Assembly: GCA_025765595.1 (NCBI GenBank)
Contig: JAIVFH010000207.1
Location: 1 to 50,394 of the forward strand
Reading direction: 5' to 3'
DNA: 50,394 nt
Source: Obelidium mucronatum
Taxonomy: Eukaryota; Chytridiomycota; Chytridiomycetes; Chytridiales; Chytriomycetaceae
Positions 19,149 to 31,107 of this stretch are shown piece by piece. The notes below the pieces were generated by a model that saw only the letters and a program-made list of their open reading frames with translations, did not search any database and was not told the DNA's origin. The position numbers and the translations under genes were made by a program. The stretch's first letter is position 1; each line of letters starts with the position of its first letter.

Positions 19149-22100
19149 ATGGCAGATATAGATCACCTCCACCAAACAGACACGTCTGATCCGAAAAAGA
19201 AACTCGCAGCAGCGGGTGCAGCAGCAGCAAACAACACGAACCTGATCGAAAAAAGACGCGCTTCCCTCGACGTGAGACATAGATTCCTCCTGGAAAAGTT
19301 TAGCGCATATGTGGATGAAAAACCAGCTGGTCTGGAAAATAGTTTACTCTTGGGAAATAAGCTTGAAGTCTTGAACGATTTCTTTGCTGAGAATGGTGCC
19401 AAGAAAGTGCTTTTTTACTGGCAAAAGGTGATTTTGAAGCAATGGCTGTCGTATTCCTGGATATCTCTAACCCTTTTAATGTTTAAGGACGAAAATGCTA
19501 TCGTTAAAGCCAATCCAGTCGCTGCTGTTGTGCCAGTGGCTGGTGCAGTACCACCCCCAGGCGCAGCTAAACCAACGGCTGGTGCAGCTGCCGCTTCAGT
19601 GGCTAGTAGCACTCTCGTAGTCAGTAACGGATCAAAAGAAGGCCTTACTGGAACTGGATGTTTCTTCATTCGAACAACAAACAAGGCTATAACCGTTGCA
19701 AACATATCAAACGAAGTGTCGTTTGGTCTGATCCAAGCGAACATCCTTCCGAGCTTAACCACAACCGTAAAGCACGTATTGATGCCGGCTTTAAAAGCTC
19801 AGGTACTATCTGATTCTTCCTTGAAGTTTAGTTGCTCATTTTTATTTTTACAATAGGAAAATTGGGGTGTTCTTCAAAGACAAAAGGATGAGTCCGTGAA
19901 AGGTTTTGTTGAGGTTTTGGAACGATTCGTTAATGACTTGGATGTGGCCATGGTGAACTTGAGCGATTCCGTCAAACTGAATAGCGTCCCATCCAATGTT
20001 GATTTGGATGCATTCAAGAAACCAGCAGAGTATGGCAACGCAGCGCACTTCCCGGAAGTTGTAAACGCTTTGGAAGGTATGTAATCGATACGGATGAAGT
20101 TGAGCTCAAATCGATCGGCGCTTTAGGACTTGTAACAGAGTGGTGCAAACAAATCGAACAAGTTCTTGCGGAATCAGAGCAAATGCGAAAAGAAGCTGAC
20201 GATATAGGCCCAAACGCCGAGCTCGCTCACTGGAAAGCTCGAATGGTCAAATTCAATTCAATTACTGACCAACTCAAGAGTTCAACATGCAAGAAAGTTA
20301 TTGGTATTCTAAATGCCGTTAAATCCAGAGCTCTTTTGAAAACTTGGAAAGATTTGGATGATCGAGTGACCGATGCAGCCAATGAGTCAAAGGACAATGT
20401 CAAGTACCTTTACACTTTGGAAAGATTCTATGACCCTCTGTATTCATGCGACCCTTTGGGAATGATTCCGTCTATTCCTGGGCTTATAAACGCCATTAAA
20501 ATGATATATAGGTGATTTATTTTGCACCGTTTTAGTTTGTGTTAAATTCCTCCTTAGCATTTCTCGATATTATAATACTTCCGAACGCATGACGTCCTTG
20601 TTCGTTAAGGTCACAAACCAAATGATAACGAGTTGCAAAGAATATATTTACAAAGATGAAGGAACAAAATTATGGGACCAAGATCGAACTCTTTTGGTCA
20701 AAAAACTCAATGACTGCGTGAAGCTGAATGAGGCCTACCAGCGATGCTTCCATGAAACCAAAGTACGGAATATTTTATCTCTTGTTTTGTTCTTATTGTT
20801 ACAAATAGAAACGTCTGCAAGAGAACCCTAATGAAAAGCAATTCGATTTTTCCGAAATGTACATTTTTGGTAAATTCGACGCATTTTGCAAGCGCATTCA
20901 GAAGGTGATTGACATGTTCAGTGTGATTGAAAAGTTTTCGTTGTTGGAAAAGCTTGGAATCGAAGGAATGGATAGTCTCATTCGCCGATTCTCCAACATA
21001 ATGAATACAATGCAAAGAAAGCCCTATGATATATTGGATCATCGTAAAATGGAGTATGACTCTGATTACAGCAGCTTCAAGAAGCAAATTTCCGATTTGG
21101 AAGCCAACTTACAGCAGTTCATTGACTCATCCTTCGAACACATCACGAGCACTGAAATGTCTCTAAACTTGCTGGCAAAGTTTAGTCAAATCAAAGACAT
21201 GCAGCTTGATCTTGAATCCAAGTACCACACTGTTTTCGTTCATTACACAAGGAAGGATTTAGAAGGGGTCCGAAAGCTATACCAGAAGTACAAAGACGAG
21301 CCTCCTATTCCTAGGAATACCCCTCCTGTTTCTGGAGCCATCGCATGGGCGAGGCAACTTTATCGAAGAATTGAGAATCCAATGAGACAGTTTAAAAACA
21401 ACACATCCATCCTCGACTCGATGGAAGCCAAGAAACATATTCGAAACTACAACAAACTCGCTAGAGCTCTTATTGAATTCGAACTTCTTTGGTACAAGTC
21501 CTGGTACAGCATTGTGGACCAAGCCAAAACCGGGCTCCATGCAACCCTCCTTGTGAATGATCCAGAAGGAAATCTCTTTGTAAATTTTGACTCCCAAGTG
21601 ATTCAACTGATTAAAGAGACTAAGCACATGATGAGATTGAACCTGGATGTTCCAGAATCCGTTGGGAACGTTTGTCTTAAAGAAATGTACTACAAGTCCC
21701 TGTACACCAGTCTCCAACAAATGCTTCAAAGTAAGAAGAGAGTGTTAGAAAGAGTCTCAAACCATTTAAGAAAAGCGATGGTTCCACACATTGACGAACT
21801 GGATCGTGCACTGCAGCCTGGTTTGACTGCCTTGACTTGGACGTCATTAAATTTAGAATCTTACTTGAATTCGAATCACCAGCAACTTGCAAAATTGGAA
21901 GAATTGGTGGATAAGCTGCTGGACATCGTAGATTGTCGCATCAACGTAGGAGTACGAAAAATTGCAGAGTTATCCCTTTGCGAAGTGCCAAATGAAAATG
22001 ACCAATGGACAGTTGACACATTCATCGAGAGGACAGAGTCCCGTTGTGCCTTTGTTCTTCAAACGATCAACAATAGAAGTAACCTCATTGAATCCGCCAC

Positions 22101-25100
22101 GAGAGACATAATACACGAGTTGTCAAAAGGCGTTCCGGCTCCAATGAGCCCTGACTTAAAGCTAGCCTATGAAAGCGTATATTACCTATTCAATCTTCAA
22201 AATCTTGAAGCTTTGGTTCAATGTACAAAAGGATCGGTTGACCTCCTCAGGTCAAGGCTAGGCAACTATACATCCAACCAATACGGAAAATCCGGAAGCC
22301 AAAAGCCTTTCTTCAAAGCCGAGCTAGTATTGCTTATTCCTATGGTAGTGCTACAACCGAAACTGGAAGACATACAAGGAGCGCTTAACAAGGCTGCGAA
22401 CATGGTTGCCGAAGTGTCCAAGAAACTAACGCTAAATTGGCGCCAATTCTTGAGTCCAACCGAAGACCATGTGAGGTACCCTGAAGACACAGCTCAAGTC
22501 GCAAACAACAAAGATGTTCTGAAAGTAATTGTAATGTTGAGCTCGACTGTTAACTCTATGAAAAAAGAGGTCGAACTACATCGAGAGCAGTTTGCCAAAT
22601 ATGACTTTTTATGGAAGGACGACAAAACGGAAACAATTCAAAACTTTTTGAACGGCAATCCAACAATTGGAGACTTTGAGCAAGAGATAAACCGCTACGA
22701 AGCAATCGAAAAAGAAATTACAGACACGCCAAACTCCACTCAGATTGGTCTATTATTGATATCATCCGAGCCATTGAAGTTGGCTTTAATATCAGAAACG
22801 AAAGATTGGAAGCAACAGTACGGCTGGAATTTAAACCAAAAAGTCAAGCATGACATGGAGGAATTAATTGAGTATATGGATGCAAAGACTCTTAAATTGT
22901 CTCGTAAAATCACAGATATTGATGATCTTCGTATCGCCGTGCAAACTCTGAGCGAAATACGATTGGCTGAAGTGGATATTGACATGAAAGTCGCTCCTAT
23001 TGAAGAAGCATATCTACTTTTGACAAAGCACAATGTCACTGTTACGAAAGAAGAAACTGAGATGGTTGACTCTCTTCGCTACAGTTGGAAAAAATTGAAG
23101 GGCTTGGTGATAGATGTTCAAACACATTTAAGCAAAATTCAGCCCGTATTCAAGGCTGACTTAATTGGAGCTGTTGGAAAATTTGCCCAGGATGTCAAAG
23201 ACTTCACAGTCGAATACACAGAAAATGGACCAATGGTCGGCAATATTGCGCCGAAAACTGCTTCAGAAAGGCTCAATGTATTTCAAAGAGCTTTTGATGA
23301 ACTTAATAGAAAATGGGAAACCTACTCTGCCGGAGAAGATTTGTTTTCCCTGCCAGTAACCCCATTCCCGACGCTCGTTCGAGTGAAGAAAGAACTCAAG
23401 CTGCTTCAAAATCTGTACTCTTTGTACAATGACGTATTGGAGAAGCGCGGGCTCTATAACGAAACGTTATGGTCAGACATAGATTTAGAAAAAATTAACA
23501 CGGATATGAATGACTTCCAAAATAAGATTAAAAAGCTTCCAAAAGCAATCAAAGAATGGGATGCTTTCTTGGAGCTTAAGAAAATTGTGGATGACTTGAC
23601 AAACAAGGTACCCTTGTTAGAAATGATGAGCAACAAGGCCATGCAACCTAGACATTGGGATGCGATTCAAAGAGTTTCAAAGACGACATTTAATTTGGAT
23701 CCGGAAATGTTTTACTTGAGAAATCTCCTGGACGCTCCTCTAGTTGAGAGCAAAGACGATGTTGAAGACATATGTACTGGGGCAGTCAAAGAAGCTGATA
23801 TTGAAGTAAAACTGAAGCAAACAATCGCCGATTGGGAAGACAAAGCATTCACTCTTGCTGGATTTAAGACTCGTGGTAACTTAGTTTTGAAACCAAGTTC
23901 TACTTCCGAGATCATATCCCTGATGGAGGACTCACTAATGACTCTTGGATCGCTAATGTCTAATCGATACAATGCTCCTTTCAAGGCTGAAATCCAGACA
24001 TGGGTCCATAATTTATCAACAGCTGCTGAAGTTATAGAAAATTGGCTTGCAGTCCAGAATCTATGGATTTATTTGGAAGCTGTATTTGTTGGAGGAGATA
24101 TTGCAAAACAAATGCCCAAAGAAGCCAAACGTTTCAGTAATATTGATAAAAGTTGGTGCAAAATCATGGGCTTGGCCAACGAGCACCCAAACGTTATACA
24201 ATGCTGTGTGTTAGATGAAACAATTGCAAATTTGTTGCCACATCTATCTGAGCAGCTTGAACTCTGTCAAAAATCCCTTTCAGGATATCTTGAATCAAAA
24301 CGTGCAGTTTTTCCGCGATTTTACTTTGTTTCTGATCCTGCTCTCTTGGAAATTTTGGGTCAAGCCTCAGACTCACACACCATTCAAGCACACTTGAAGT
24401 CTGTCACAGACAACGTTAACTCTGTGCAATTCCATGATAAAGAATATGACAAAATTCTTGCGCTCGAATCGGCTGAAGGGGAACGCGTTCCATTGACGAA
24501 ACCAATGTTAGCTGCAGGAAATGTAGAGACATGGTTAGGAACGTTGCTTTCATCAACTCAAACAACCATCAATGATATTATCCGGGAAGCCGCCGCAAGG
24601 ATGAATGATATGCCACTTCAAAAGTTTTTGGACGAGTACCCCGCTCAAATTGGTTTACTTTGTCTGCAAATTCAGTGGACCGCCATGAGTGAAGAGGCAT
24701 TGACCAACTCCAAAACAGACAAGAAAAAAATGGCTGCGACGAACCAGAGAGTCACCGATATTCTTAACTTACTTATCGAAAACACCACCAAGGATTTAAC
24801 TAAAATGGATCGTGTTAAGTACGAGACGTTTATCACCATCCAAGTACACCACAAGGATGTGTTTGAAAAGCTTCACAAAACACACGTAAAGTCTGCCGAA
24901 GACTTTGAATGGCTGAAACAGGCGCGATTTTATTGGCATGAGACAAAGGACTGCTGTATAGTCTCAATTACAAACTTTGACTTCAAGTATCAATGCGAGT
25001 ATTTGGGTTGCACGGATCGACTGGTTATAACCCCTCTGACTGATCGCGTCTACATTACGTTGGCGCAAGCAATGGGCATGTCTTTGGGAGGTTCACCCGC

Positions 25101-26761
25101 AGGTAAATGGATAATTTGAAGCTTCGTTTGTTTTAACATCTTTTCAGGGCCGGCTGGTACTGGCAAAACCGAGTCTACGAAGGACTTAGGGAAAAACTTA
25201 GCGAAATGGGTAGTTGTTTTTAATTGTTCTGATCAGATGGATTATCGTGGCCTGGGTCGTATTTACAAAGGGCTGGCCCAGGCAGGTGTCTGGGGGTGCT
25301 TTGATGAATTCAATCGGATTGGTAAGAATCGTCTTCATTTGAAATCGATCCACTTATACGAGTTTTTAGAATTGCCTGTGTTGTCTGTAGCTGCTCAACA
25401 GATTGGATGTGTATTGGCTGCGAGAAAGGAACGTAAAACAAGCTTCATATTTACAGACGGTGACAGCGTTGATTTGAATCCTGAAGTCGGAATGTTCATT
25501 ACTATGAATCCTGGTTATGCTGGACGGTAAAATTTTGTTGCAACGGCTACCCATTTAACATTTTGTATCAGTGTCGAACTCCCAGAAAACCTTAAGGTTC
25601 ATTTCAGATATGTAGCGATGATGGTTCCTGATCGTCAAATTATTATTCGGGTCAAACTCGCTGGTTGTGGTTTCAAGGACAACATTCCGTTAGCAAAGAA
25701 GTTCTTCGTATTATATGGGCTTTGCGAACAACAGCTGTCCAAACAAGTCCACTATGATTTCGGTCTCAGAAATATTCTCTCTGTTTTGAGAACATCTGGA
25801 TCTGTTAAACGTGCCAATCCGGAAGATTCTGAAAATATGATTCTGATGAGAGTGTTGCGAGATATGAACCTGTCCAAACTTGTCGATGAAGATGAAGCTC
25901 TTTTTCTCTCTCTTGTTAATGACTTATTCCCTGGTGTTGTCGTGAAGAAAGGTATTCCTACTCGAGCTTCATCGTTTTGCTGTACTAACTTTGTTTTTAC
26001 CAGCCTCATACCCAAATATCGAAGTCGCTGTGGATCAACAGTTGGCAGAAGTCAACTTGATTAATCACCCGCCTTGGACTTTAAAAGTCATTCAATTGTA
26101 TGAAACTCAAAGAGTCCGCCACGGAATTATGTGCCTTGGTCCAACTGGCACTGGAAAAACCAAGTGCATCAGCGCACTTCTCAAAGCTATGACTGTTTGT
26201 GGCGATCCACACAAGGAGCTTCGAATGAATCCGAAGGCTATTACTGATTTTCAAATGTTCGGCCGACTGGATGTCACTACTAATGATTGGACGGATGGAA
26301 TTTTCTCAAGCTTGTGGCGGAAAACGTTAAAGAACAAAGGTCAAGTTATTTGGATTATTCTTGACGGACCCGTCGATGCTGTTTGGATTGAAAACTTGAA
26401 CTCTGTATTGGATGACAACAAATGTCTTACTTTGGCGAATGGTGATCGTATACCAATGTCGGCTGCGTGTAAGTTGACTTTCGAAGTGCATTCGTTACGC
26501 AATGCATCGCCTGCAACTGTATCTCGATGCGGTATGATATACATCGGTACTGTGGCTCTCACATGGGACATTGTGCTCCAGTCCTGGTTTAAGTCGCGAC
26601 CAGCCGCAGAAGTCGCAGTTCTTGAGCCCTTATTCAACAGTAGCTATGCTCACGCAAATAACTTTGTCTGGCTTGAGTCACATTTTAAGATGATTATTGC
26701 CAAGGTTGCTTATGTGGCGAACACCTGTATGTTGCTGACCGCAGCACGGTCAACCACTTGA
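19149..26761 (+). CDS. Cytoplasmic dynein heavy chain, N-terminal half (truncated after AAA2)
   Basis: Eight exons (19149-19802, 19857-20076, 20127-20511, 20558-20762, 20809-25102, 25148-25526, 25572-25951, 26004-26761) join in phase to 2,424 residues. The order is tail (DHC_N1), linker (DHC_N2), AAA1 and AAA2. AAA1 has Walker [11 protein letters not shown], split from its upstream Gly by an intron, and Walker [12 protein letters not shown]2 has Walker [32 protein letters not shown] and [13 protein letters not shown]. The protein is the minus-end microtubule motor. A complete heavy chain is about 4,600 residues; AAA3-AAA6, stalk and microtubule-binding domain are missing. The frame runs into foreign sequence at about 26738 and stops. 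Either a chromosomal breakpoint or an assembly join could explain it. Confidence 0.93.
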
Positions 26762-27084
26762 CCCATTCTTACTCTTTGCAGGTCATATTCTCTGAGTCCA
26801 TTGCTCACATTCAATGCAACTTTTGCTAGTTGCTGGTAGGATAACAGAGTAGCTGAGTCAACAGAGGATTGTCCTTGAATAACGGCAGAACTTGGTGGTC
26901 CCGCAGCACGGTCAACCACTTGACCCATTCTTACTCTTTGCAGGTCATACTCTCTCATTCCATTGCTCACATTCAATGCAACTTTTGCTAGTTGTTGGTA
27001 CGCCCCGAGGAGGGGGAATTCAGTCACCTCTCCACCTCCGTAAAGTTTAATACCGTGACCATCATTGAGTTCGCGCTTGGTCAT
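26710..27084 (-). CDS. Unidentified fragment with a duplicated 33-residue unit
   Basis: An ATG at 27084 ([18 protein letters not shown]) opens 124 codons. A unit beginning [14 protein letters not shown] and ending MGQVVDRAA occurs twice, differing at one residue (Met/Leu after NVSNG) and separated by a 21-residue linker. After the second unit the frame enters the antisense of dynein at about 26738 and stops, so the C-terminus is probably cut off by the same junction that truncates dynein. The near identity of the two units suggests a recent tandem duplication or strong constraint. The family was not recognised. Confidence 0.5.
   Translation of the reverse strand: MTKRELNDGHGIKLYGGGEVTEFPLLGAYQQLAKVALNVSNGMREYDLQRVRMGQVVDRAAGPPSSAVIQGQSSVDSATLLSYQQLAKVALNVSNGLREYDLQRVRMGQVVDRAAVSNIQVFAT
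26739..27001. repeat. 101-bp direct duplication, 162-bp period
   Basis: Bases 26739-26839 and 26901-27001 are nearly identical (only a handful of substitutions). The left copy abuts the end of dynein similarity. Confidence 0.85.
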
Positions 27085-27386
27085 CTTGACGGGAGTCTGT
27101 GTGTGCGTGTGTGTGTGTAAGTGTGTCCGTATTTGAAACTTGAATGCTATTAAACCTGGACTACAGGAATGTCGCTCGCAAGAGATATCTTTGCGGCCGC
27201 GTCAATGCTAGGACTGCTTTGCAACAATAACTTGGTTGGTGGCCTGGAATTGAAGAATGACATCTGAGTCATCTCGATAAAACAGAATTTGGAATTCGGT
27301 GCAAGCAAACAATCCAACCAAGAACTACAGGAGACATCAAATGAGCTCGCTCTTCGCAGTTAAAAATCTTTTTATTCGGCTGGAAA
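27085..27386. other. Spacer between the duplicated-unit fragment and the HECT gene
   Basis: A short TG run lies at about 27101-27124, and a 32-codon frame starts at 27169 (MSLARDIFAAASM) with no recognisable match. Nothing else is supported. Confidence 0.4.
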
Positions 27387-28940
27387 TTAAAGCAAAAAGA
27401 ATCCGCAATGAGCAAACCCAATCGCCTTTTTGAGCCTTTCTTCGAGTTTCTCTTTCGACGCGTATTCATTAAGTAACAGTACATTGTAGCAAGTGTGCGA
27501 GGTTGGAAGGCGGTCACTAAGGAGTAGTTTAGCTTTGGTAACAACAACCAAAAAAAAATTAAACCTATCGGGTCCGTTTCTAGCAATCACAAATGAAAGA
27601 TTTCCTAGCCCTCCAACTGGCGCCCGGTCGGATCCTGTTGTGAAGAATAACAATTGTTTCTGCTCTTCCAATGTCATTCCATGAACAATTTCCCAAAACT
27701 GCTTCAAAACAATCGAATCCTCATCCCAGCCTTCGTATTTAGCATTTTTTTCTAGATGGGTGGTGGTTGTAGTTTTAGCTCTCTTTTTTTTTTTTTTTTT
27801 TTTTGCATTTTCTCTTTGGAAAGAGAAGTAAGAACATTTTAACCAACCCAAAGCCTTGAAATCCAAATCAGGACATCCAACAACAAGCTGCTGAAACTCT
27901 TCAGGTCGAAAAACAACTAAAGCTTCACGATCTACAACAGAATACAATCCTTCACTGAAACTCTGGAACGCTGTAGCCACAGACTTGTTGAAAATAAAGT
28001 CGACATACAACTTGACAAACTCGGAACGATTTTCTTTAGTCAATTGGATGGTGGAACCATTGGGTTTTAAATCATGAAAATTCCTATCATTGTATGGGCC
28101 ATCGTATTGTATCTGGAACGTCCAATCATAGAGGTCTTCAAACTCGTTTCCTTCGTATTGCAATAAATCTTTAAGACCTTTCGCAAGGGGGGGATCCAAT
28201 TCTGACAAGTCGTCTATAGTAGGTGGTAGATGCAAGATTTTTTTAAAGAGTGCCACTGGGAAGGGGATTTCTAAGGTGTTGGAGTTATAAATGGCTAATC
28301 CAAGAAGACGGCCAATGAGCATGTATTCCTCAGAGACTCCTCCATCTGTGATGTATTCTTTCGTGAACCAACATAAGCGAGACTCTGGATAGATTTGAAA
28401 CATTCCTACAATAAGAATAAATAAATATTATTTAAAAAAAAACTCTTTTTCGTCCCAAATACTCACCATGGGTTGGATTAAATATCTCCTTTACAACCAT
28501 CTGGAAAAATTCCTTTTGAATGCCACCATCATCGATCCCTTCTTCACCGACGAAAGTAACTCGAAGCTGCTTCTTCAAGTCATGAGTTGTTTTAGTAGCC
28601 AGCTGAGCAACTGCATCGCGAACCACGCTATCTCGCCGAACTTCCAGATGAAGATACGGACTATTCACACCAATAAACATTGCTCTGAAAAACGAATCTT
28701 GCAGTTCATGCCTCATTGTGATCATGTTCTCAATCTTGAGAATGTCGCCCTTTGCATGGGAATCCAAAAGAAAGGGATAATTGAAGAAGGAGAAACCAGA
28801 GCTTGATTTCCAGCGCGGGTAATCTTCCTTCATTGAAATTGCTTCCTTGATTGCATCATTGTAGAATTCTTCGAACGAAACGAATCCATTGTCGTTGTTG
28901 ATATCGTCTAAGAAATACAATCAAAGTCAGAATAATCAAA

Positions 28941-28971
<31 letters not shown>

Positions 28972-29508
28972 GAAGAAGAAAGCGCATAATAATAATTAAA
29001 AAAAAGAAGTTTCTTAACTGAGCAGTTCGAGAAAGGAAACTGCAGTTACGATGCCTTCATCGGCACATAGCGTGATTGGAGCCTTGGAATCAACATTTGC
29101 GACTCGCGTCATAATAAAAGACTGAACAATCGCAACCAGTTTCTGGAAAACTTGTTGCTTCTCTGCTGCAGTCGGAAGCTTGTCCAAAGAAGAAACGAGG
29201 GTGACACCAAGACGTTCCTTTGAATTTGCGCCAAGCCTGTCAATGTAAGCCAAGACCTGACCAAGCGTCACAACATAAGAGTGCGAATCAGCGCTGAGGG
29301 CAATAAAGTAGAGAATATTGACAGTGTGTGCTTCTTGGATTTGGGTTGATGTTGGTGAAGGGGTGCCTGGAGCCGTTTCTGAGAAATACTTTGAGTATTT
29401 GCTAAGGGCATCGGCAACTGTTCCTGATTGATCGAGTTTGGCGTATGTGGACTTGACTTCGGTGAAGTCAGTAAAAGTACGCGTTGTGGCTGCAATTAGG
29501 GATTCCAT
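27387..29508 (-). CDS. HECT-type E3 ubiquitin ligase (UBE3A/HECTD2/HUL4-like)
   Basis: Five exons (29508-29019, 28907-28467, 28405-27848, 27751-27565, 27516-27387) total exactly 602 codons in frame. The C-terminal HECT domain is complete: FEEFYNDAI, LRVTFVGEEGIDDGGIQKEF, EIFNPTHGMF, LLGLAIYNS, LLFFTTGSDRAPVGGL, the catalytic Cys in LPTSHTCYNVLLL, and a terminal hydrophobic tail. The enzyme accepts ubiquitin from an E2 on that cysteine and passes it to substrates. The N-terminal 163 residues are helical and have no named domain, so this is a short member lacking the AZUL finger of animal UBE3A. Introns contain A/T homopolymers (a ~24-base run at 28949-28971). The gene is divergent from TAF7. 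Confidence 0.93.
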
Positions 29509-29684
29509 TGTTGGCTTTTTAAATTATTGTTGAAAGAACAACGCAACAAATCAAAAATAAATCAAGCGTTGCTGGAAGTTCAATCTGCTATCACACACTC
29601 TTTCAAGAGTACTCGAAGAAATATAGAGAAATATTATATAAATGCCGTAAAAAAAATAAAAGCTGTAAAGTACATTTTTTTAAG
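29509..29684. promoter_or_regulatory. Divergent promoter region, HECT ligase / TAF7
   Basis: These 176 bp separate the two start codons. The region is A/T-rich and no specific element was recognised. It must serve both genes. Confidence 0.5.
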
Positions 29685-31072
29685 ATGTCTGCGAAACCAC
29701 AACCAGCAACAGCAGCAGCCAACTCAAAAGTCAAACTAAAGCGAGAAGTAGAAAAAGCCGAGCTTCAGCCGCCCGTTGAAGAACATCTGATCTTACGGGT
29801 TCAGAATGTGGAACTTGCAGCCAAACTGAAGCAACTCGCAAAGAACCGAGAACCGATGGACGATATATCGATACACTTCTCGGGTAACTCATTTTAGGCC
29901 GCATTCATCGGAAAGTCTCGCCGCACGATCTGAAGACAATGTCGTTGTTAGGTCCACGAAAAGCCTCCTTCAAATATGCAAAGGATAAATATCCAGCTAC
30001 ATTGGTGGACCTACCTTGTATTTTAGAATCACAAAAGACATGGGATAATAGGCAATTGTATAAGATTTGCGATATATCTCAGGTGCGGTGGGAGTTGGAG
30101 GAGGGGGGGATGCATCTCAACACTCAAAAACTCGTTTGGCAGATGCTGGTTGTTGCTGAATCAGACAACCCTTCCACACTGCATGAATCTACAGAAGATT
30201 ATGTGTGGCCTCACGGAATCTCGGCACCTCTTAAATTCGTGAGGACCCGTCGGTTCAGAAAGCGTATTTCCAAACGGGTAACTTTTGACTCTGCCACAGC
30301 GGGAGTAGCGGCGTTCCTTATCCATTGAAAACAACAGGCAATCGAAAATGTAGAACGTGAGGTGGAAAGATTGCTTCAAGCGGATTCAGAAGCAATTCAA
30401 GTGGAACGAGGTACTGTTGCCAAATCAGGATTGTTCCTGGTTGCTCATTTATTTGGATAGAAATCGTGGAAGTTGCTCCCGATGATGCCGGGGATGATGA
30501 AGACAGGGATGACGGAGAAATTACCCCGCCAGATCAGGCTGATGAAATGGGAAGTGAAGCAGGTGGCGAATTCAATTCCGATGATGAGCTGGCAGCCGGT
30601 TTGTTGTTTTCTGCTCAGAAATGTTTATTCTAATCCCGGATTCAGAGCTGGAAGATGCTCTGGAAGCCGAGCTGGCCGTGGAAGAGGGTGGAGATGACGA
30701 TGACGACGAAGAGGAAGATTTGGAAGAAGAAGAAGAACAGGGCGACATTCCCATGGACGATTCTGACGAAGATGGTTAAGAATTTAATTTGGTGGTTGGT
30801 CGTTGTTTAACCGTTTGTTTTAGATGTTGAAGATGAAGAAACCAGGGAGCTTCGCGAAGAAATTGCAGAACTCGAGGGCACCATTTTGGAAAAAGAAGAT
30901 CAAGTAGAAAAGGAGAAGAATCCGATTATGCGGGTGGGATACCTGTTACTGTGGATTTGTTTTATTGATCATTCTATACCCGATATAGACGCGCTTCGAA
31001 GGAATTGTCAGAAAGCTCAACGAAGAGCTTCAAAAGAAGCGTGCTGCACTGTCGACGTTGATCTCAGGATAG
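29685..31072 (+). CDS. TAF7: TFIID subunit 7
   Basis: Multi-exon gene whose exons fit in phase: 29685-29883, 29952-30082, 30143-30277, 30338-30410, 30461 to about 30598, and further acidic and coiled-coil exons to the stop at 31070. The TAFII55 domain is plain: VEEHLILRV near the start, YPATLVDLPCILESQKTWD, YKICDISQ-MLVV across an intron, VWPHGISAPLKFVRTRRFRK, and ENVEREVERLLQADSEA. A very acidic central region (DDDDEEEDLEEEEEQ type) is followed by a C-terminal coiled coil (RFEGIVRKLNEELQKKR). TAF7 binds TAF1 within the TFIID complex and restrains its activity until transcription initiation. The PAN3 start follows 35 bp downstream on the same strand. Confidence 0.93.
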
Positions 31073-31107
31073 AGTACTTTTTGTAAAATCCAATAAATAT
31101 TTTGTCA

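Noticed and set aside
27169..27267. Small 32-codon frame MSLARDIFAAASM...
   Set aside because: Too short and without context or a recognised match; kept only as a note in the spacer entry.
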